A DNA stretch of 64,000 nt from JBAZLV01 sp964586075 (GTDB taxonomy: Bacteria > Nitrospirota > UBA9217): positions 1 to 64,000 of the forward strand of contig CAZPGZ010000001.1 in assembly GCA_964586075.1 (NCBI GenBank). Direction: 5' to 3'. Each line of letters begins with the position of its first letter. Position 1 is the first letter of the stretch. The notes under the pieces are model-generated. The model searched no databases. It was not told the origin of the DNA and was given only the letters and a program-made list of their open reading frames with translations. Of this stretch, positions 1 to 8,070 are shown in pieces. A program made the position numbers and the translations under genes.

Positions 1-92
1 AATATGATCAAAATTCACCGTGTCGGGGAAGCGAAAAGCCTGGAAACCCGTTAGGACAACCACGCTCTTTCTAGAAAGACCGGCCGCTCTAT

Positions 93-665
93 TCAATATG
101 TTTCTGTAAACAACTCAAAGAAGCTCCGCGGATGCAAGCACGCGGGGCACTGCTCTGGCGCCGTTTGCCCTTCGTGATGGTACCCGCAATTGCGACATTT
201 CCAGACCGCGACCGTATCTCGTTTAAACACCTTGCCCTGCTGAATATTTTCCAGCAAATGCAAATAACGTTTTTCATGCTCAATTTCAACCTGGGAAATG
301 CGCGTGAACGCTGCAGCAACATCGGTAAAACCTTCTTTCTTTGCAACCTCCGCGAAAAAAGGGTATAACTTTTCCCATTCCTCATGCTCGCCTTCTGCAG
401 CAGCCTTCAGGTTTTCTGCCGTAGTACCAATTCGCCCGGCAGGAAAAGTTGCCGTGAATTCCGCCATGCCGCCTTCGAGGAATTTGAAAAACCGCTTTGC
501 GTGCTCTTTTTCGTTGTCAGCGGTCTCCTGGAATATTGCCGCAATCTGCTCATACCCTTCTTTTTTGGCAGCGCTGGCAAAAAAAGTATACCGGTTTCGA
601 GCCTGTGATTCTCCTGCAAAAGCTGCAAGCAAATTCTGTTCAGTTTTAGTTCCTTTGGTACCCAT
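93..665 (-). CDS. rbr: Rubrerythrin
   Basis: This is a 190-residue cytoplasmic non-haem iron protein, the usual rubrerythrin length. Rubrerythrins reduce hydrogen peroxide with electrons from rubredoxin or NAD(P)H and protect anaerobes from oxidative stress. The N-terminal four-helix ferritin-like domain shows the diiron ligand motifs (AGESQARNRY, EKEHAKRFF and later EIEHEKRY). The C-terminal 36 residues form a rubredoxin-like knuckle, CRNCGYHHEG then CPAC. The start at 665 is chosen because GGAGG lies five bases before that ATG; an in-frame ATG eight codons upstream has no ribosome binding site. Its neighbours are unrelated, so it is probably monocistronic. No clear promoter was found. Confidence 0.93.
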   Translation of the reverse strand: MGTKGTKTEQNLLAAFAGESQARNRYTFFASAAKKEGYEQIAAIFQETADNEKEHAKRFFKFLEGGMAEFTATFPAGRIGTTAENLKAAAEGEHEEWEKLYPFFAEVAKKEGFTDVAAAFTRISQVEIEHEKRYLHLLENIQQGKVFKRDTVAVWKCRNCGYHHEGQTAPEQCPACLHPRSFFELFTETY

Positions 666-765
666 ATAATCCTCCTTCTCATACCACAATTTTTCAACAG
701 GAACCCTTTCTTAGATCCACAAAGACGAAGTGAATTCCCACATTCTATATCTGTCCTCAGGTTTC

Positions 766-1893
766 TTATCTCATCTTTCTTGCCATTGAGAATCTGGCAA
801 GATAAACATCCGTCCGTGCCAGCAAAAAATAACTAATGCGTTCTTTAAGCTTTTGCACAAGCGGCCTATTCTCCCATTCCTTCAGAAAAATCCGCTGCGA
901 ACATCGAAGATCGTCTTCAAAATCCTCGCGAGCTTTCATTGCGATGGTCGGTTCTGTTACTATTGCAACCAATTCATGATTGATTCTTCCGCTACGGATA
1001 TCAAGATTTGCTGATCCTGCAATGACTGCATCATCCGCTATCGCAAGCTTTGCATGCATTACTGCAGGCTCGTATTCCCATACTTCCATGCCTGACCTGA
1101 GCAGTCTGCCGTACAGCCCGCATGCGGCCCAGCGTGCTACTGTTACATCGATTTTCCGAGGAACGAGCAACCGTACACGAACACCCCGAGCGGCAGCGCG
1201 TTTTAGCGCAGAAAGTATTCTGCCGTGCGGATAGAAGTAGCTCATAGCCAGATCAATGCTTTTCCGTGCGTCCTGAACTGTCAGCAGATACGCTTGTCGC
1301 ACCGGGCGCATAGGATTGTCGGGACCGCTCTCTAAAAATTGCACTTTCTTACATTTAGCAATCTTCATGCGATGCCGAGTGTTCAGCCAGCGGAACAGTC
1401 GTCGATAGGGCATATCTGCTTTGGCCCACATCCTCGAAAAAGAACGTCTGAGTTGAGTCACTTCCAGGCCGGAAATTTCAACAACATTATCACGCCATGG
1501 CAACTCACCTTTTGCTCCTCGATAGTACTCGTCCGCGATATTCATTCCTCCAATATAGGCAAGACGGTTGTCAATAAGCAAAAGTTTTCTGTGGTTGCGA
1601 AACGGAAGAAGTCCTTTCAAAAGAGGATGGAACCACCGGATCTCTCCGCCAACAGAGCGAATAGCATTCCAGTAGGCATCAGGCAAACTCCACGAGCCCC
1701 ATGCATCTACGAGAAGCTGAACTCGTACTCCCCTCCTAGCCGCATCAAGAAGATGATCGTGAAATGCTTTGCCGGTATCGTCATCTGAAAAAATATACAT
1801 TTCGAGTGCAATGGAAGATGCAGCTCGATCCACGGCCGCGAACATCGCGGGGAAAGCCTCCACTCCGTTCTTCAGAAGACGGATGTTCGTCAT
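766..1893 (-). CDS. Phospholipase D-family cardiolipin synthase-like protein
   Basis: A 375-residue PLD-superfamily protein with two complete HKD motifs, HRKLLLID near residue 100 and HAKLAIAD near residue 280, each followed by the usual GG/GS-N segment (IGGMNIADEY, AGSANLDIRS). Two HKD motifs in one chain of this size are typical of bacterial cardiolipin synthases that condense phosphatidylglycerol, or phosphatidylglycerol with phosphatidylethanolamine. There is no N-terminal transmembrane pair, so it resembles the ClsB type rather than ClsA. It lies 42 bases downstream of a small membrane-protein gene and is probably co-transcribed with it from the promoter near 2.38 kb. Another transphosphatidylase activity cannot be excluded from sequence alone. 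Confidence 0.85.
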   Translation of the reverse strand: MTNIRLLKNGVEAFPAMFAAVDRAASSIALEMYIFSDDDTGKAFHDHLLDAARRGVRVQLLVDAWGSWSLPDAYWNAIRSVGGEIRWFHPLLKGLLPFRNHRKLLLIDNRLAYIGGMNIADEYYRGAKGELPWRDNVVEISGLEVTQLRRSFSRMWAKADMPYRRLFRWLNTRHRMKIAKCKKVQFLESGPDNPMRPVRQAYLLTVQDARKSIDLAMSYFYPHGRILSALKRAAARGVRVRLLVPRKIDVTVARWAACGLYGRLLRSGMEVWEYEPAVMHAKLAIADDAVIAGSANLDIRSGRINHELVAIVTEPTIAMKAREDFEDDLRCSQRIFLKEWENRPLVQKLKERISYFLLARTDVYLARFSMARKMR

Positions 1894-1935
1894 GAATAAC
1901 CCAATGGCAGCAGCAAAATGCTTGTCGCTGCCAGT

Positions 1936-2325
1936 TTATTTGACTTCCTCAGAAAATTTGTCTTTCAATATTTTTCTAGCTTCATTCTCTTTTCCCACTT
2001 CTACTTTGAGCACGTAGACATTAACCTGATCGAGCGGGAATGAGTCATAGCTTGCACGGATGCCATTTGCTCCCAGGTACAGAACAAAATCATTCATAAG
2101 AGTATCATCATACCCCCATCCTGTTTCACCGCGAAGTATCGGAACGAACTCCCGATTCTGATCAGGGCCGGATTCATCCAAGGAATCCTGTTTCCAGATG
2201 TCGCCGTATTTCCAGCCATCATTGTCAGACCTGTCTATCTTGGGGGGAAATGTGTGCTGCTTTCGGTTACTGAGGAGGAGAACAACCAGTATCAACCCTG
2301 CTAGTGTAATAGCCAGCCAGACCAT
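1936..2325 (-). CDS. Small membrane-anchored protein of unknown function
   Basis: A 129-residue protein with one N-terminal transmembrane helix (about residues 2-19, LAITLAGLILVVLLLS) and a soluble remainder rich in charged residues. The last 50 residues include a stretch (YVLKVEVGKENEARKILKD) that resembles the small ligand-sensing fold of some DUF2007-like proteins, but I do not assign it. The ATG at 2325 is preferred over an in-frame TTG at 2343 because neither has a strong Shine-Dalgarno and the ATG begins directly at the hydrophobic helix. It precedes the cardiolipin synthase gene and shares its promoter, suggesting an envelope role. Confidence 0.7.
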   Translation of the reverse strand: MVWLAITLAGLILVVLLLSNRKQHTFPPKIDRSDNDGWKYGDIWKQDSLDESGPDQNREFVPILRGETGWGYDDTLMNDFVLYLGANGIRASYDSFPLDQVNVYVLKVEVGKENEARKILKDKFSEEVK

Positions 2326-2365
2326 AGTGTACTCGATACTCAAAAAAAGCTAGATTGTTAAGCTA

Positions 2366-2394
2366 AATATAATTGAGACGCTGGATGGTGTCAA
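2366..2394 (-). promoter_or_regulatory. Sigma-70 promoter for the 2.3 kb-0.8 kb membrane/cardiolipin pair
   Basis: On the minus strand there is TTGACA, a 17-base spacer, then TATATT. The predicted start of transcription is about 35 bases before the start codon at 2325. Both hexamers are near consensus and lie in an otherwise empty intergenic region. Confidence 0.65.
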
Positions 2395-2482
2395 TGGAAA
2401 AGCAGTGTGGTTTGTTCTGATTAAAACATTGGTTGGTGGATGTATTTGCTAAGATTCTGATAAGCGGGAAACGCGATTCAGG

Positions 2483-3388
2483 TTATAAACGATCGCCTGG
2501 CTTCAGGTTCATGTTTTGGGCAAATTCAAGCGGGCTTACTTTTTCGCCTTTGTCCACTCTGATTTTTCCAACTTTTATAACGCCGCCGTTGGCAGCGATG
2601 AGTATGCCTCCATCCTCGATCAAAACAATTTCACCCGGCTGTTTGCCGGTCGTTTGAGAACTTTTTTTTGTGTCATAAAATCTTATTTTTTTCCCTTCAA
2701 AAATAACATAGGCACCCGGTTGGGGATCACATCCACGAATCAGGTTATAGATATCATCAATGGGCTTTTTAAAATCTATCTGCGCGACCTTATCATCACA
2801 CGGGGGTTCGTAGGTGGCCAGGGATTCATCCTGCCGAATTTTTTGAGCTTGCCCGCTTTTAATGAGCGCAATGGACTCTGCCATGGCATCCACGCCCATG
2901 GAGAATAGTTTGTTAAAATACAACGACCCTGTCGTGTCATCCGGACCGATATTAATTTCCTTTTGCAGCAGAATCGGGCCGGTGTCTATACCCTTGTCAA
3001 CCCAGAAGACCGTCAGACCTGTTCGTGTATCACCCTGAATAATAGACCAATTAATGGCGCTCGCTCCGCGATGCCTCGGTAAAAGAGAGGGATGATAGCA
3101 AATGCTTCCTAAGACAGGTACATTAAGCAGCGTTTCAGGAATAATGTCCGTAACAAAAGCGAGGGCGACTACATCCGGCTGCAGTTTAACAAATAGATCG
3201 TAAACATCCGGATCTTTCATGGATTTTGGACGAAAAGAGGGAATTCCCGCTTTTTCAGCCACGATATGCATTCCCTCTCCTCTTTTATCTGCGGGAGAAA
3301 AAGATGCAACTGTTCCTTCTTTGTTTTTTACCAGGGCCTCCAAAACTTTTTCACCGAAAGGCCCTTGTCCTACCAAAATAATTTTCAT
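2483..3388 (-). CDS. 10-formyltetrahydrofolate hydrolase/formyltransferase-like protein
   Basis: A 301-residue formyltransferase-fold protein. The core motif YHPSLLPRHRGASAINW, followed by a TGLTVFWVDKGIDTG segment, is nearly the same as that of the N-terminal hydrolase domain of 10-formyl-THF dehydrogenase (ALDH1L1). It differs from Met-tRNA formyltransferase, which has N-x-H at this point. The catalytic His and Asp are present; the C-terminal domain (about 205-300) is Fmt/FDH-like. No aldehyde dehydrogenase domain follows. The start MKIILVGQ is chosen because it begins the Rossmann strand; an upstream in-frame ATG would run into a terminator hairpin. The gene lies immediately after that hairpin at the end of the CoA ligase/lyase operon, so a link to C1-folate chemistry is likely but inferred. 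Confidence 0.75.
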   Translation of the reverse strand: MKIILVGQGPFGEKVLEALVKNKEGTVASFSPADKRGEGMHIVAEKAGIPSFRPKSMKDPDVYDLFVKLQPDVVALAFVTDIIPETLLNVPVLGSICYHPSLLPRHRGASAINWSIIQGDTRTGLTVFWVDKGIDTGPILLQKEINIGPDDTTGSLYFNKLFSMGVDAMAESIALIKSGQAQKIRQDESLATYEPPCDDKVAQIDFKKPIDDIYNLIRGCDPQPGAYVIFEGKKIRFYDTKKSSQTTGKQPGEIVLIEDGGILIAANGGVIKVGKIRVDKGEKVSPLEFAQNMNLKPGDRL

Positions 3389-3398
3389 GATAAAACTC

Positions 3399-3452
3399 AA
3401 AAAAAGGCTGCTTTTTGCACTATCTTTGTTGAAAGTAGTCAAAAAGCAGCCT
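3399..3452 (-). terminator. Intrinsic terminator between the CoA lyase gene and the formyl-THF hydrolase-like gene
   Basis: A perfect 13-bp inverted repeat (AGGCTGCTTTTTG and CAAAAAGCAGCCT, 22-base loop) is followed on the minus strand by seven T residues. It begins 12 bases after the stop codon of the lyase gene and ends 10 bases before the ATG of the next gene. Confidence 0.85.
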
Positions 3453-3464
3453 GTCTGGTTTTAT

Positions 3465-4361
3465 TTATTTCTTGGTGCGCTTTGCTTCGAATGCATTAAT
3501 CTCGCTCATTTGCTGAAGAATAATGCGGGCGTTGTCGTAAACCGGGATGTCCACCATTTTCCCTTTGTAGGAAACGGCAGCCTTACCTTTTGCGATTGCC
3601 TCTTCTTCGAAGACCTTCACAACGCCGGCAGCCCATTCAACCTGCTCCGGTGAAGGCTTGTAGAGACGGTTGGAGGGTTCAACCTGGCTGGGATGGATCA
3701 GCATGCGGCCTTCATAACCCATCTGTTTGCCTTCCATGACGCTCTTCTCGAAAGCTGCCACATTGCTGAAGTCAACAAAAGGACAGTCGATGGCAATAAC
3801 ACCGGCTGCGCGCGCTGCAACAGCGGTATAGTAACGGCCATACAGCTGCTCGGTCGCTTCCGTGGTCAGGTTTACGCGCATATCTTTGCAGTAGTCGACG
3901 GCGCCGAAAATAAGTCCGACGATGCGTTTGCTGGCGGTAGCGGAACCGTAGGCATTGATCATGCCCTTTGCGGTTTCGATGAGAAGCTGAACTTGGATGC
4001 CGCCCACAGGCAGATTGCGGCGTCTTTCGAGCTCTTCAAGCTTCCAATCCAGGCGTTTGATATCATCAGGATGACCTGCCTTGGCCAGGCAAACGCCATC
4101 AAGCCCTTCATGAACGATTGCTTCGAGGTCATCATTCGTTAATAGGGTTTCCCAGTTATTGATGCGGGAGAAAACCTTTGCTCCGCCTTTTCCTGCGTTC
4201 TTAAGATTCTCTCTCACCATCTCGCGGGCTTTAACTTTTTCTGCTGGGGGAACGGAATCTTCCAAGTCCAGCGTGATGATATCCGCGGGAATTTCCGACG
4301 CCTTGCTGACAAATTTTTCATTGTTACCCGGAACATAAAAAACTGATCTCATTACAGGCAT
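3465..4361 (-). CDS. HpcH/HpaI-family CoA-ester lyase (malyl-CoA, citramalyl-CoA or citryl-CoA lyase type)
   Basis: A 298-residue CitE/malyl-CoA lyase-family TIM-barrel enzyme. Family features are the N-terminal RSVFYVPGNNEKFVSKA, TLDLEDSVPPAEK (acidic metal site) and VQLLIETAKGM (the Glu that binds magnesium with the later GAVDYCKDM), followed by GRMLIHPSQV. These enzymes split or join a beta-hydroxyacyl-CoA to acetyl-CoA plus glyoxylate, pyruvate or oxaloacetate. The gene is last before the terminator in an operon with a succinyl-CoA-synthetase-like ligase, so the pair could activate and cleave malate or a similar acid. AAAGGAG precedes the ATG at good spacing. The exact substrate cannot be read from sequence. 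Confidence 0.88.
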   Translation of the reverse strand: MPVMRSVFYVPGNNEKFVSKASEIPADIITLDLEDSVPPAEKVKAREMVRENLKNAGKGGAKVFSRINNWETLLTNDDLEAIVHEGLDGVCLAKAGHPDDIKRLDWKLEELERRRNLPVGGIQVQLLIETAKGMINAYGSATASKRIVGLIFGAVDYCKDMRVNLTTEATEQLYGRYYTAVAARAAGVIAIDCPFVDFSNVAAFEKSVMEGKQMGYEGRMLIHPSQVEPSNRLYKPSPEQVEWAAGVVKVFEEEAIAKGKAAVSYKGKMVDIPVYDNARIILQQMSEINAFEAKRTKK

Positions 4362-4398
4362 AGTAGTTCTCCTTTCCTCTTTGTGAAAATAGTACGGA

Positions 4399-5313
4399 TT
4401 ATTTTACTCTCAATTTCCCCTGCTTTTTCAGTTCCACAAGGTGTGCCGGAATTTCGATAGGATTATCCACCACGATAATTCCTGCTTCCTTGAGGCGCGT
4501 GATTTTGTCGGCTGTTGATCCGCTGCCGCGCTCCACGATAGCGCTGGCATGGGAGAATTTCATTCCCGCCGGTGCCCAAGCGCCTGATACATAAATCATG
4601 ATCGGTTTGGTGAATTTTCCTGATTTCACCAACTGGGCTGCTTCCTCTTCATGAGAACCGCCCATTTCACCGAATATTGCAACGGCATCCGTCTCAGTAT
4701 CTTCCTGGAACAGAGGCAGGATATCTGAGAAGGACATTCCTGTTACCGGTTCAGTCCCGACGTGAATAACAGTGCTCACACCGAAGCCGGCCTTGGCAAT
4801 CACGTACGGAAGCGTGCCGGACTGACCGCCGCTACGGGAGATAACGCCAACATGTCCTGGAACGAAGTGCTTGTTGGCAAATTCAACAGAACCGCCCAGC
4901 CAACCCAGCGCTCCTACTCCCGGGGTGTTGACACCGATAGAGCCGGGTCCCAGAAGCATTGCACCCTTCTGCTTTCCATAGGCCACCATTTCCAAGATAT
5001 CATAAAGCGGAACACGCTCAACCGGCATAACGATCCACTTTATGTCGGCATCCAGCGCCTCACAAACAGCATCCTTCAGCCCTGTTCCCGGAATAAAGGT
5101 GACCGACACATCGAAAAGACCGTGATTTTTTACTGCATCTTTTACTGTATTATATACGGGGATTCCGTCGACTTCCTCACCGCCGCGTCCCGGCGTAACA
5201 CCGGCAACGACGTTTGTCCCGAGGCGCCGCATGAACTTGGCTCTCATTGAGCCTTCTCTTCCCGTGATCCCCTGAACTACGACTTTCGTTGTTTTTGTCA
5301 GCAAGATAGCCAT
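4399..5313 (-). CDS. Succinyl-CoA synthetase-like CoA ligase, alpha subunit
   Basis: A 304-residue homologue of SucD, MtkB and CcsB. It has an N-terminal CoA-binding Rossmann domain (VVVQGITGREG), the ligase domain, and the phosphohistidine motif APAGMKFSHASAI with His255 at the position of the SucD active-site histidine. It would form a heterodimer with the product at 5625-6878 and make an acyl-CoA from a dicarboxylate or similar acid with ATP or GTP. A small ferredoxin-like gene is wedged between the two subunits, and a CoA-ester lyase follows. This argues against an ordinary TCA-cycle sucCD pair and for malate, citrate or citramalate as substrate. The ribosome site AAGGTGG precedes the ATG. 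Confidence 0.86.
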   Translation of the reverse strand: MAILLTKTTKVVVQGITGREGSMRAKFMRRLGTNVVAGVTPGRGGEEVDGIPVYNTVKDAVKNHGLFDVSVTFIPGTGLKDAVCEALDADIKWIVMPVERVPLYDILEMVAYGKQKGAMLLGPGSIGVNTPGVGALGWLGGSVEFANKHFVPGHVGVISRSGGQSGTLPYVIAKAGFGVSTVIHVGTEPVTGMSFSDILPLFQEDTETDAVAIFGEMGGSHEEEAAQLVKSGKFTKPIMIYVSGAWAPAGMKFSHASAIVERGSGSTADKITRLKEAGIIVVDNPIEIPAHLVELKKQGKLRVK

Positions 5314-5330
5314 ATATGCACCACCTTCTT

Positions 5331-5612
5331 TTAGGATATTCCGTGTTTCTTACGGTATTCTTCCAGTCCTGGAGTTGGCGCTTCTATCTTGATAGCCTTT
5401 TTCCCCCTGAACCAGCACTCATACTCACAAGCCAAACACTCAGTTCCGAGACGCTTGGCATCCCCTTCCACAACCGGATGAACGCCGTCTTTAAGAACCA
5501 GCATTCCCCGAGCATAGGCCTTACAGGCCGCTATACAGGCCTTCGATTCACACTGCTTGCACTTACTTTCATCAATGGTGATCTTAATTGTCTGTTCCTG
5601 AAACTCCTGCAT
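5331..5612 (-). CDS. Small ferredoxin-like iron-sulfur protein
   Basis: A 93-residue protein with cysteine groups CKQCESKACIAAC near residues 17-29 and CLACEYEC near residues 66-73. The spacing resembles FixX-type ferredoxins that hold one or two [4Fe-4S] clusters, but it is not the classical CxxCxxCxxxCP pattern. It lies between the beta and alpha subunits of the CoA ligase, 12 and 17 bases from its neighbours, with a strong AAAGGAGG site, so it is surely co-expressed with them. CoA ligases of this class need no electron carrier, so its role here is unexplained. It may be structural, or serve an electron transfer step in the same pathway. Confidence 0.82.
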   Translation of the reverse strand: MQEFQEQTIKITIDESKCKQCESKACIAACKAYARGMLVLKDGVHPVVEGDAKRLGTECLACEYECWFRGKKAIKIEAPTPGLEEYRKKHGIS

Positions 5613-5624
5613 GGGCAGCCTCCT

Positions 5625-6878
5625 TTACCCTTTTCTTTCCTTCTTGTATTCGAGAACCATTTCTTTCATCTCAGCTGCAAGCCCAACGGTATCGTACACG
5701 CGGTCGCCGCCGTAAATGCGGATTCTGGCGTTAAGATCCTTCGTCCCTTCTCTCAGAATTTCAAGAGATTCTTTTTCTTTGTTTCCAGCGAGAAGAAGAA
5801 GAACGGGGAAACCGGGACGCTTGGGAAGCTCCTCACGCAACGCTTTTACAACGCCATGTGCGTGATGCCACTGTTCCTGGTTGGCCGCCATGAAACCGCC
5901 GAGCATGTACCCGTCAATTCCCGGCTGGGAGAAGACCAGTTTGGCTGCGCGATACACTTTGGAGGCCGGCGGATTTCCGCTTGTATCTGCAAAGTCAGGA
6001 ACCCGCAACCCTTGCCTGTTAAGACCATCGACACCGAGCATGGCACCGCCACCGCCCATGCCATGGTATCCAATCGTGCCGAACACCTCGCCTTTGAGCT
6101 GGTTATTCATTTCTGCAAAATAGCAGGTACCGCGCAGATCCTTCTCTTCCACCCACCATGCAATTTTATCAAGTTCTGTTGGAGGCGTAGATGATTCACG
6201 GGCAACCTCGATTCCCAATTCCGGATGGCGAATAGCCGAGGAATCGTCAATCGAAAGACGGCAGTCTCCTGCGAGCACCTTTCCGTCTTTTGTAATGACC
6301 ATGGGATTGATTTCGATCAATCTGGCGCCGTAGTTTTTGAATGTATCGTACAAGCCTACAATGAGTTTCGCAACCTGGGTAATATACTGACTGGGAACCT
6401 TGAGTTTATTGGCGAGATTCAGGGCGTCGTAGATTTTGAAGCCCCGTACAACATCAACATTGAAGAGAGCAATTTTGTCATTGGGAACTGACTCAATGTC
6501 CATACCACCTTCCGTGGAGAACATCACCACGGGGCAGCGCGCATCCGCTTGCGCATTGACAATGATACCGGCATAGTATTCTTTCTCAATTGCGAGTTTC
6601 TCTTCAACCAAGACCTTTTCAACAAACAGGCCTTTGATCGTCATACCCAGCAGCGATGCAGCTATTTTTTCCGCTTCTTGCGGCGTGTCAGCAAATTTCA
6701 CACCGCCTGCCTTACCACGACCTCCTGCCCAGATCTGGACCTTGATCACCACGGGTTTTCCAATCTTCTCCGCGATTTTCCTGGCCTCTTCAGGTGTCTT
6801 AGCAACTCCACCCTGGGGGATCGGCATCTTGGCAATCTTGAACAACTCCTTACCTTCATGCTCATGTAATCGAGCCAT
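5625..6878 (-). CDS. Succinyl-CoA synthetase-like CoA ligase, beta subunit (ATP-grasp)
   Basis: A 417-residue SucC, MtkA and CcsA relative. The N-terminal ATP-grasp domain begins LHEHEGKELFKIAKMPIPQGG and contains KVQIWAGGRGKAGGVKF. The metal site is IEINPMVIT. The C-terminal half carries a GTIGYHGMGGGGAMLGVDG power-helix region and a flavodoxin-like fold. At 417 residues it is longer than E. coli SucC (388). It is the first gene of the operon, with AGGAGG before the ATG and a strong promoter 48 bases upstream. Together with the alpha subunit it should catalyse reversible nucleotide-dependent acyl-CoA formation; the downstream lyase suggests the product is cleaved. Confidence 0.86.
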   Translation of the reverse strand: MARLHEHEGKELFKIAKMPIPQGGVAKTPEEARKIAEKIGKPVVIKVQIWAGGRGKAGGVKFADTPQEAEKIAASLLGMTIKGLFVEKVLVEEKLAIEKEYYAGIIVNAQADARCPVVMFSTEGGMDIESVPNDKIALFNVDVVRGFKIYDALNLANKLKVPSQYITQVAKLIVGLYDTFKNYGARLIEINPMVITKDGKVLAGDCRLSIDDSSAIRHPELGIEVARESSTPPTELDKIAWWVEEKDLRGTCYFAEMNNQLKGEVFGTIGYHGMGGGGAMLGVDGLNRQGLRVPDFADTSGNPPASKVYRAAKLVFSQPGIDGYMLGGFMAANQEQWHHAHGVVKALREELPKRPGFPVLLLLAGNKEKESLEILREGTKDLNARIRIYGGDRVYDTVGLAAEMKEMVLEYKKERKG

Positions 6879-6925
6879 AACCTCCTCCTAAAGGCTATAA
6901 ATTTAATACCTACTTCAACTTAATG

Positions 6926-6954
6926 TGTATATCAGATGCCATGGTGCTTGTCAA
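6926..6954 (-). promoter_or_regulatory. Sigma-70 promoter of the CoA ligase/lyase operon
   Basis: Minus strand: TTGACA, 17 bases, TATACA. Transcription should start near 6919, giving a leader of about 40 bases. The consensus match is very good. Confidence 0.78.
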
Positions 6955-7416
6955 TAAAAAAAACATTACCATCTTAACAACATACAACATGTGATTAGCA
7001 AATACCGTGCAGTTTCCTTAGAATTCCACCCCTCCTTTATCTAATCTTGAATTGTTCGTTCACGTTTCAGCGTTTTATACTGTGAATAAATACTCGCGAG
7101 CAAGAATGATCGCTATAACAACATAACTATGTAAGCTTATATTTTTGCAAGGAATGTGCCAGCTGTTTCGAGAATGTTTTTTCTTTGATTACAGAACGGT
7201 TGTTTTGAGGAATACTACATGAATATATAACTTAGATTATGGTAGGCGAAAACAACCAATCCTTATGCTTGTTTTCAATGGCAATCTAATCGATATAACT
7301 TAAATTATTAATTATAATAAATGTAATAAAATTAATATGAATAATAAGCATCGCCTTACGCAGAAAAATGATAAAACTTGCTTCCATCCTATTTCACTTT
7401 TCACATCGTACTGTCT
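6955..7416. other. AT-rich intergenic region
   Basis: About 460 bases without a plausible gene on either strand. The part from about 7280 to 7345 is almost pure A/T with runs of ATTAAT and AATAAT. I see no terminator hairpin, tRNA or repeat in it. It separates the CoA ligase operon promoter from the end of the ogg gene and may carry further upstream control sites. Confidence 0.6.
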
Positions 7417-8070
7417 TTACTTTAGTATTTCACCCGTTTTGCGGGACCACAACAGCAGATCGAGATGATCCATATCAATACCTATCTCTGCCGCAAAATG
7501 CGCCAATCGCTCCTCAATAGCCAGATAGTCTTTTCTGTTTGCAGGCGGTACCTGCCTGCTGATCACGCCCAGGTCTCTAAGACTGTTCAGAATATGTTTA
7601 TCCAGAATGGCATATCCTGGAAAGCCTATGTTTCTGAGAAAATGGCTTGCCTCTTTATATCCTAGTCCTTTAATTTCCTTGCTTTTCGCAAAAAAATCAC
7701 GCCGGGCGTGCCTGCAGTCAAAGGAATCGACCAGTCTCTTTAATTTCAATCCATAATTCTTTTTGATAAAATCCCGGGTCTGGACAATGTAGAAAGGGCG
7801 TATGCGCCAAAATCGCACACGATTATCATGTGCCCGTTGCTGGAGGTCCTGCAGGCTTCCGGTAAGCAGAATATCCCGTAATGCGGCCACCGTGCGCATG
7901 CCCATCCTGGCGCTGCTGCCGGCAGTTAAAATACAATAGCAGAGTTCCTCAAAAATTGCACGGTCACCCTGTTCGTATACAGTGCGAAATTCATTCAGCC
8001 GTTTTACGATCAACGGCTTTTTTTTGTGATAGTCCCGCTTCAGATCGTTAATGCGTTCTCTTCCAGGCAC
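7417..8070 (-). CDS. ogg: N-glycosylase/DNA lyase, archaeal Ogg (Ogg2) type
   Basis: A 217-residue helix-hairpin-helix DNA repair enzyme that removes 8-oxoguanine and cleaves the strand by beta-elimination. The hairpin motif EIKGLGYKEASHFLRNIGF carries the catalytic lysine (Lys139) and is followed 18 residues later by Asp157 in AILDKHIL, the same spacing as in the Methanocaldococcus Ogg. There is no C-terminal four-cysteine cluster of the Nth/MutY type. The start is a GTG at 8070, which lies inside the end of the rhodanese-like gene (23-base overlap), so the two are translationally coupled. The enzyme is commoner in archaea and a few anaerobic bacteria. Confidence 0.85.
   Translation of the reverse strand: MPGRERINDLKRDYHKKKPLIVKRLNEFRTVYEQGDRAIFEELCYCILTAGSSARMGMRTVAALRDILLTGSLQDLQQRAHDNRVRFWRIRPFYIVQTRDFIKKNYGLKLKRLVDSFDCRHARRDFFAKSKEIKGLGYKEASHFLRNIGFPGYAILDKHILNSLRDLGVISRQVPPANRKDYLAIEERLAHFAAEIGIDMDHLDLLLWSRKTGEILK

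Noticed and set aside
1..92. Possible riboswitch-like stretch (GGGGAAGCGAAAAGCCTGG) at the window start
   Set aside because: It resembles parts of several riboswitch cores but I could not build the conserved fold of any class, and no suitable gene is visible downstream.
5316..6194. 292-codon plus-strand frame
   Set aside because: It lies opposite the ferredoxin and CoA ligase beta genes, and has no domain motif or ribosome site.
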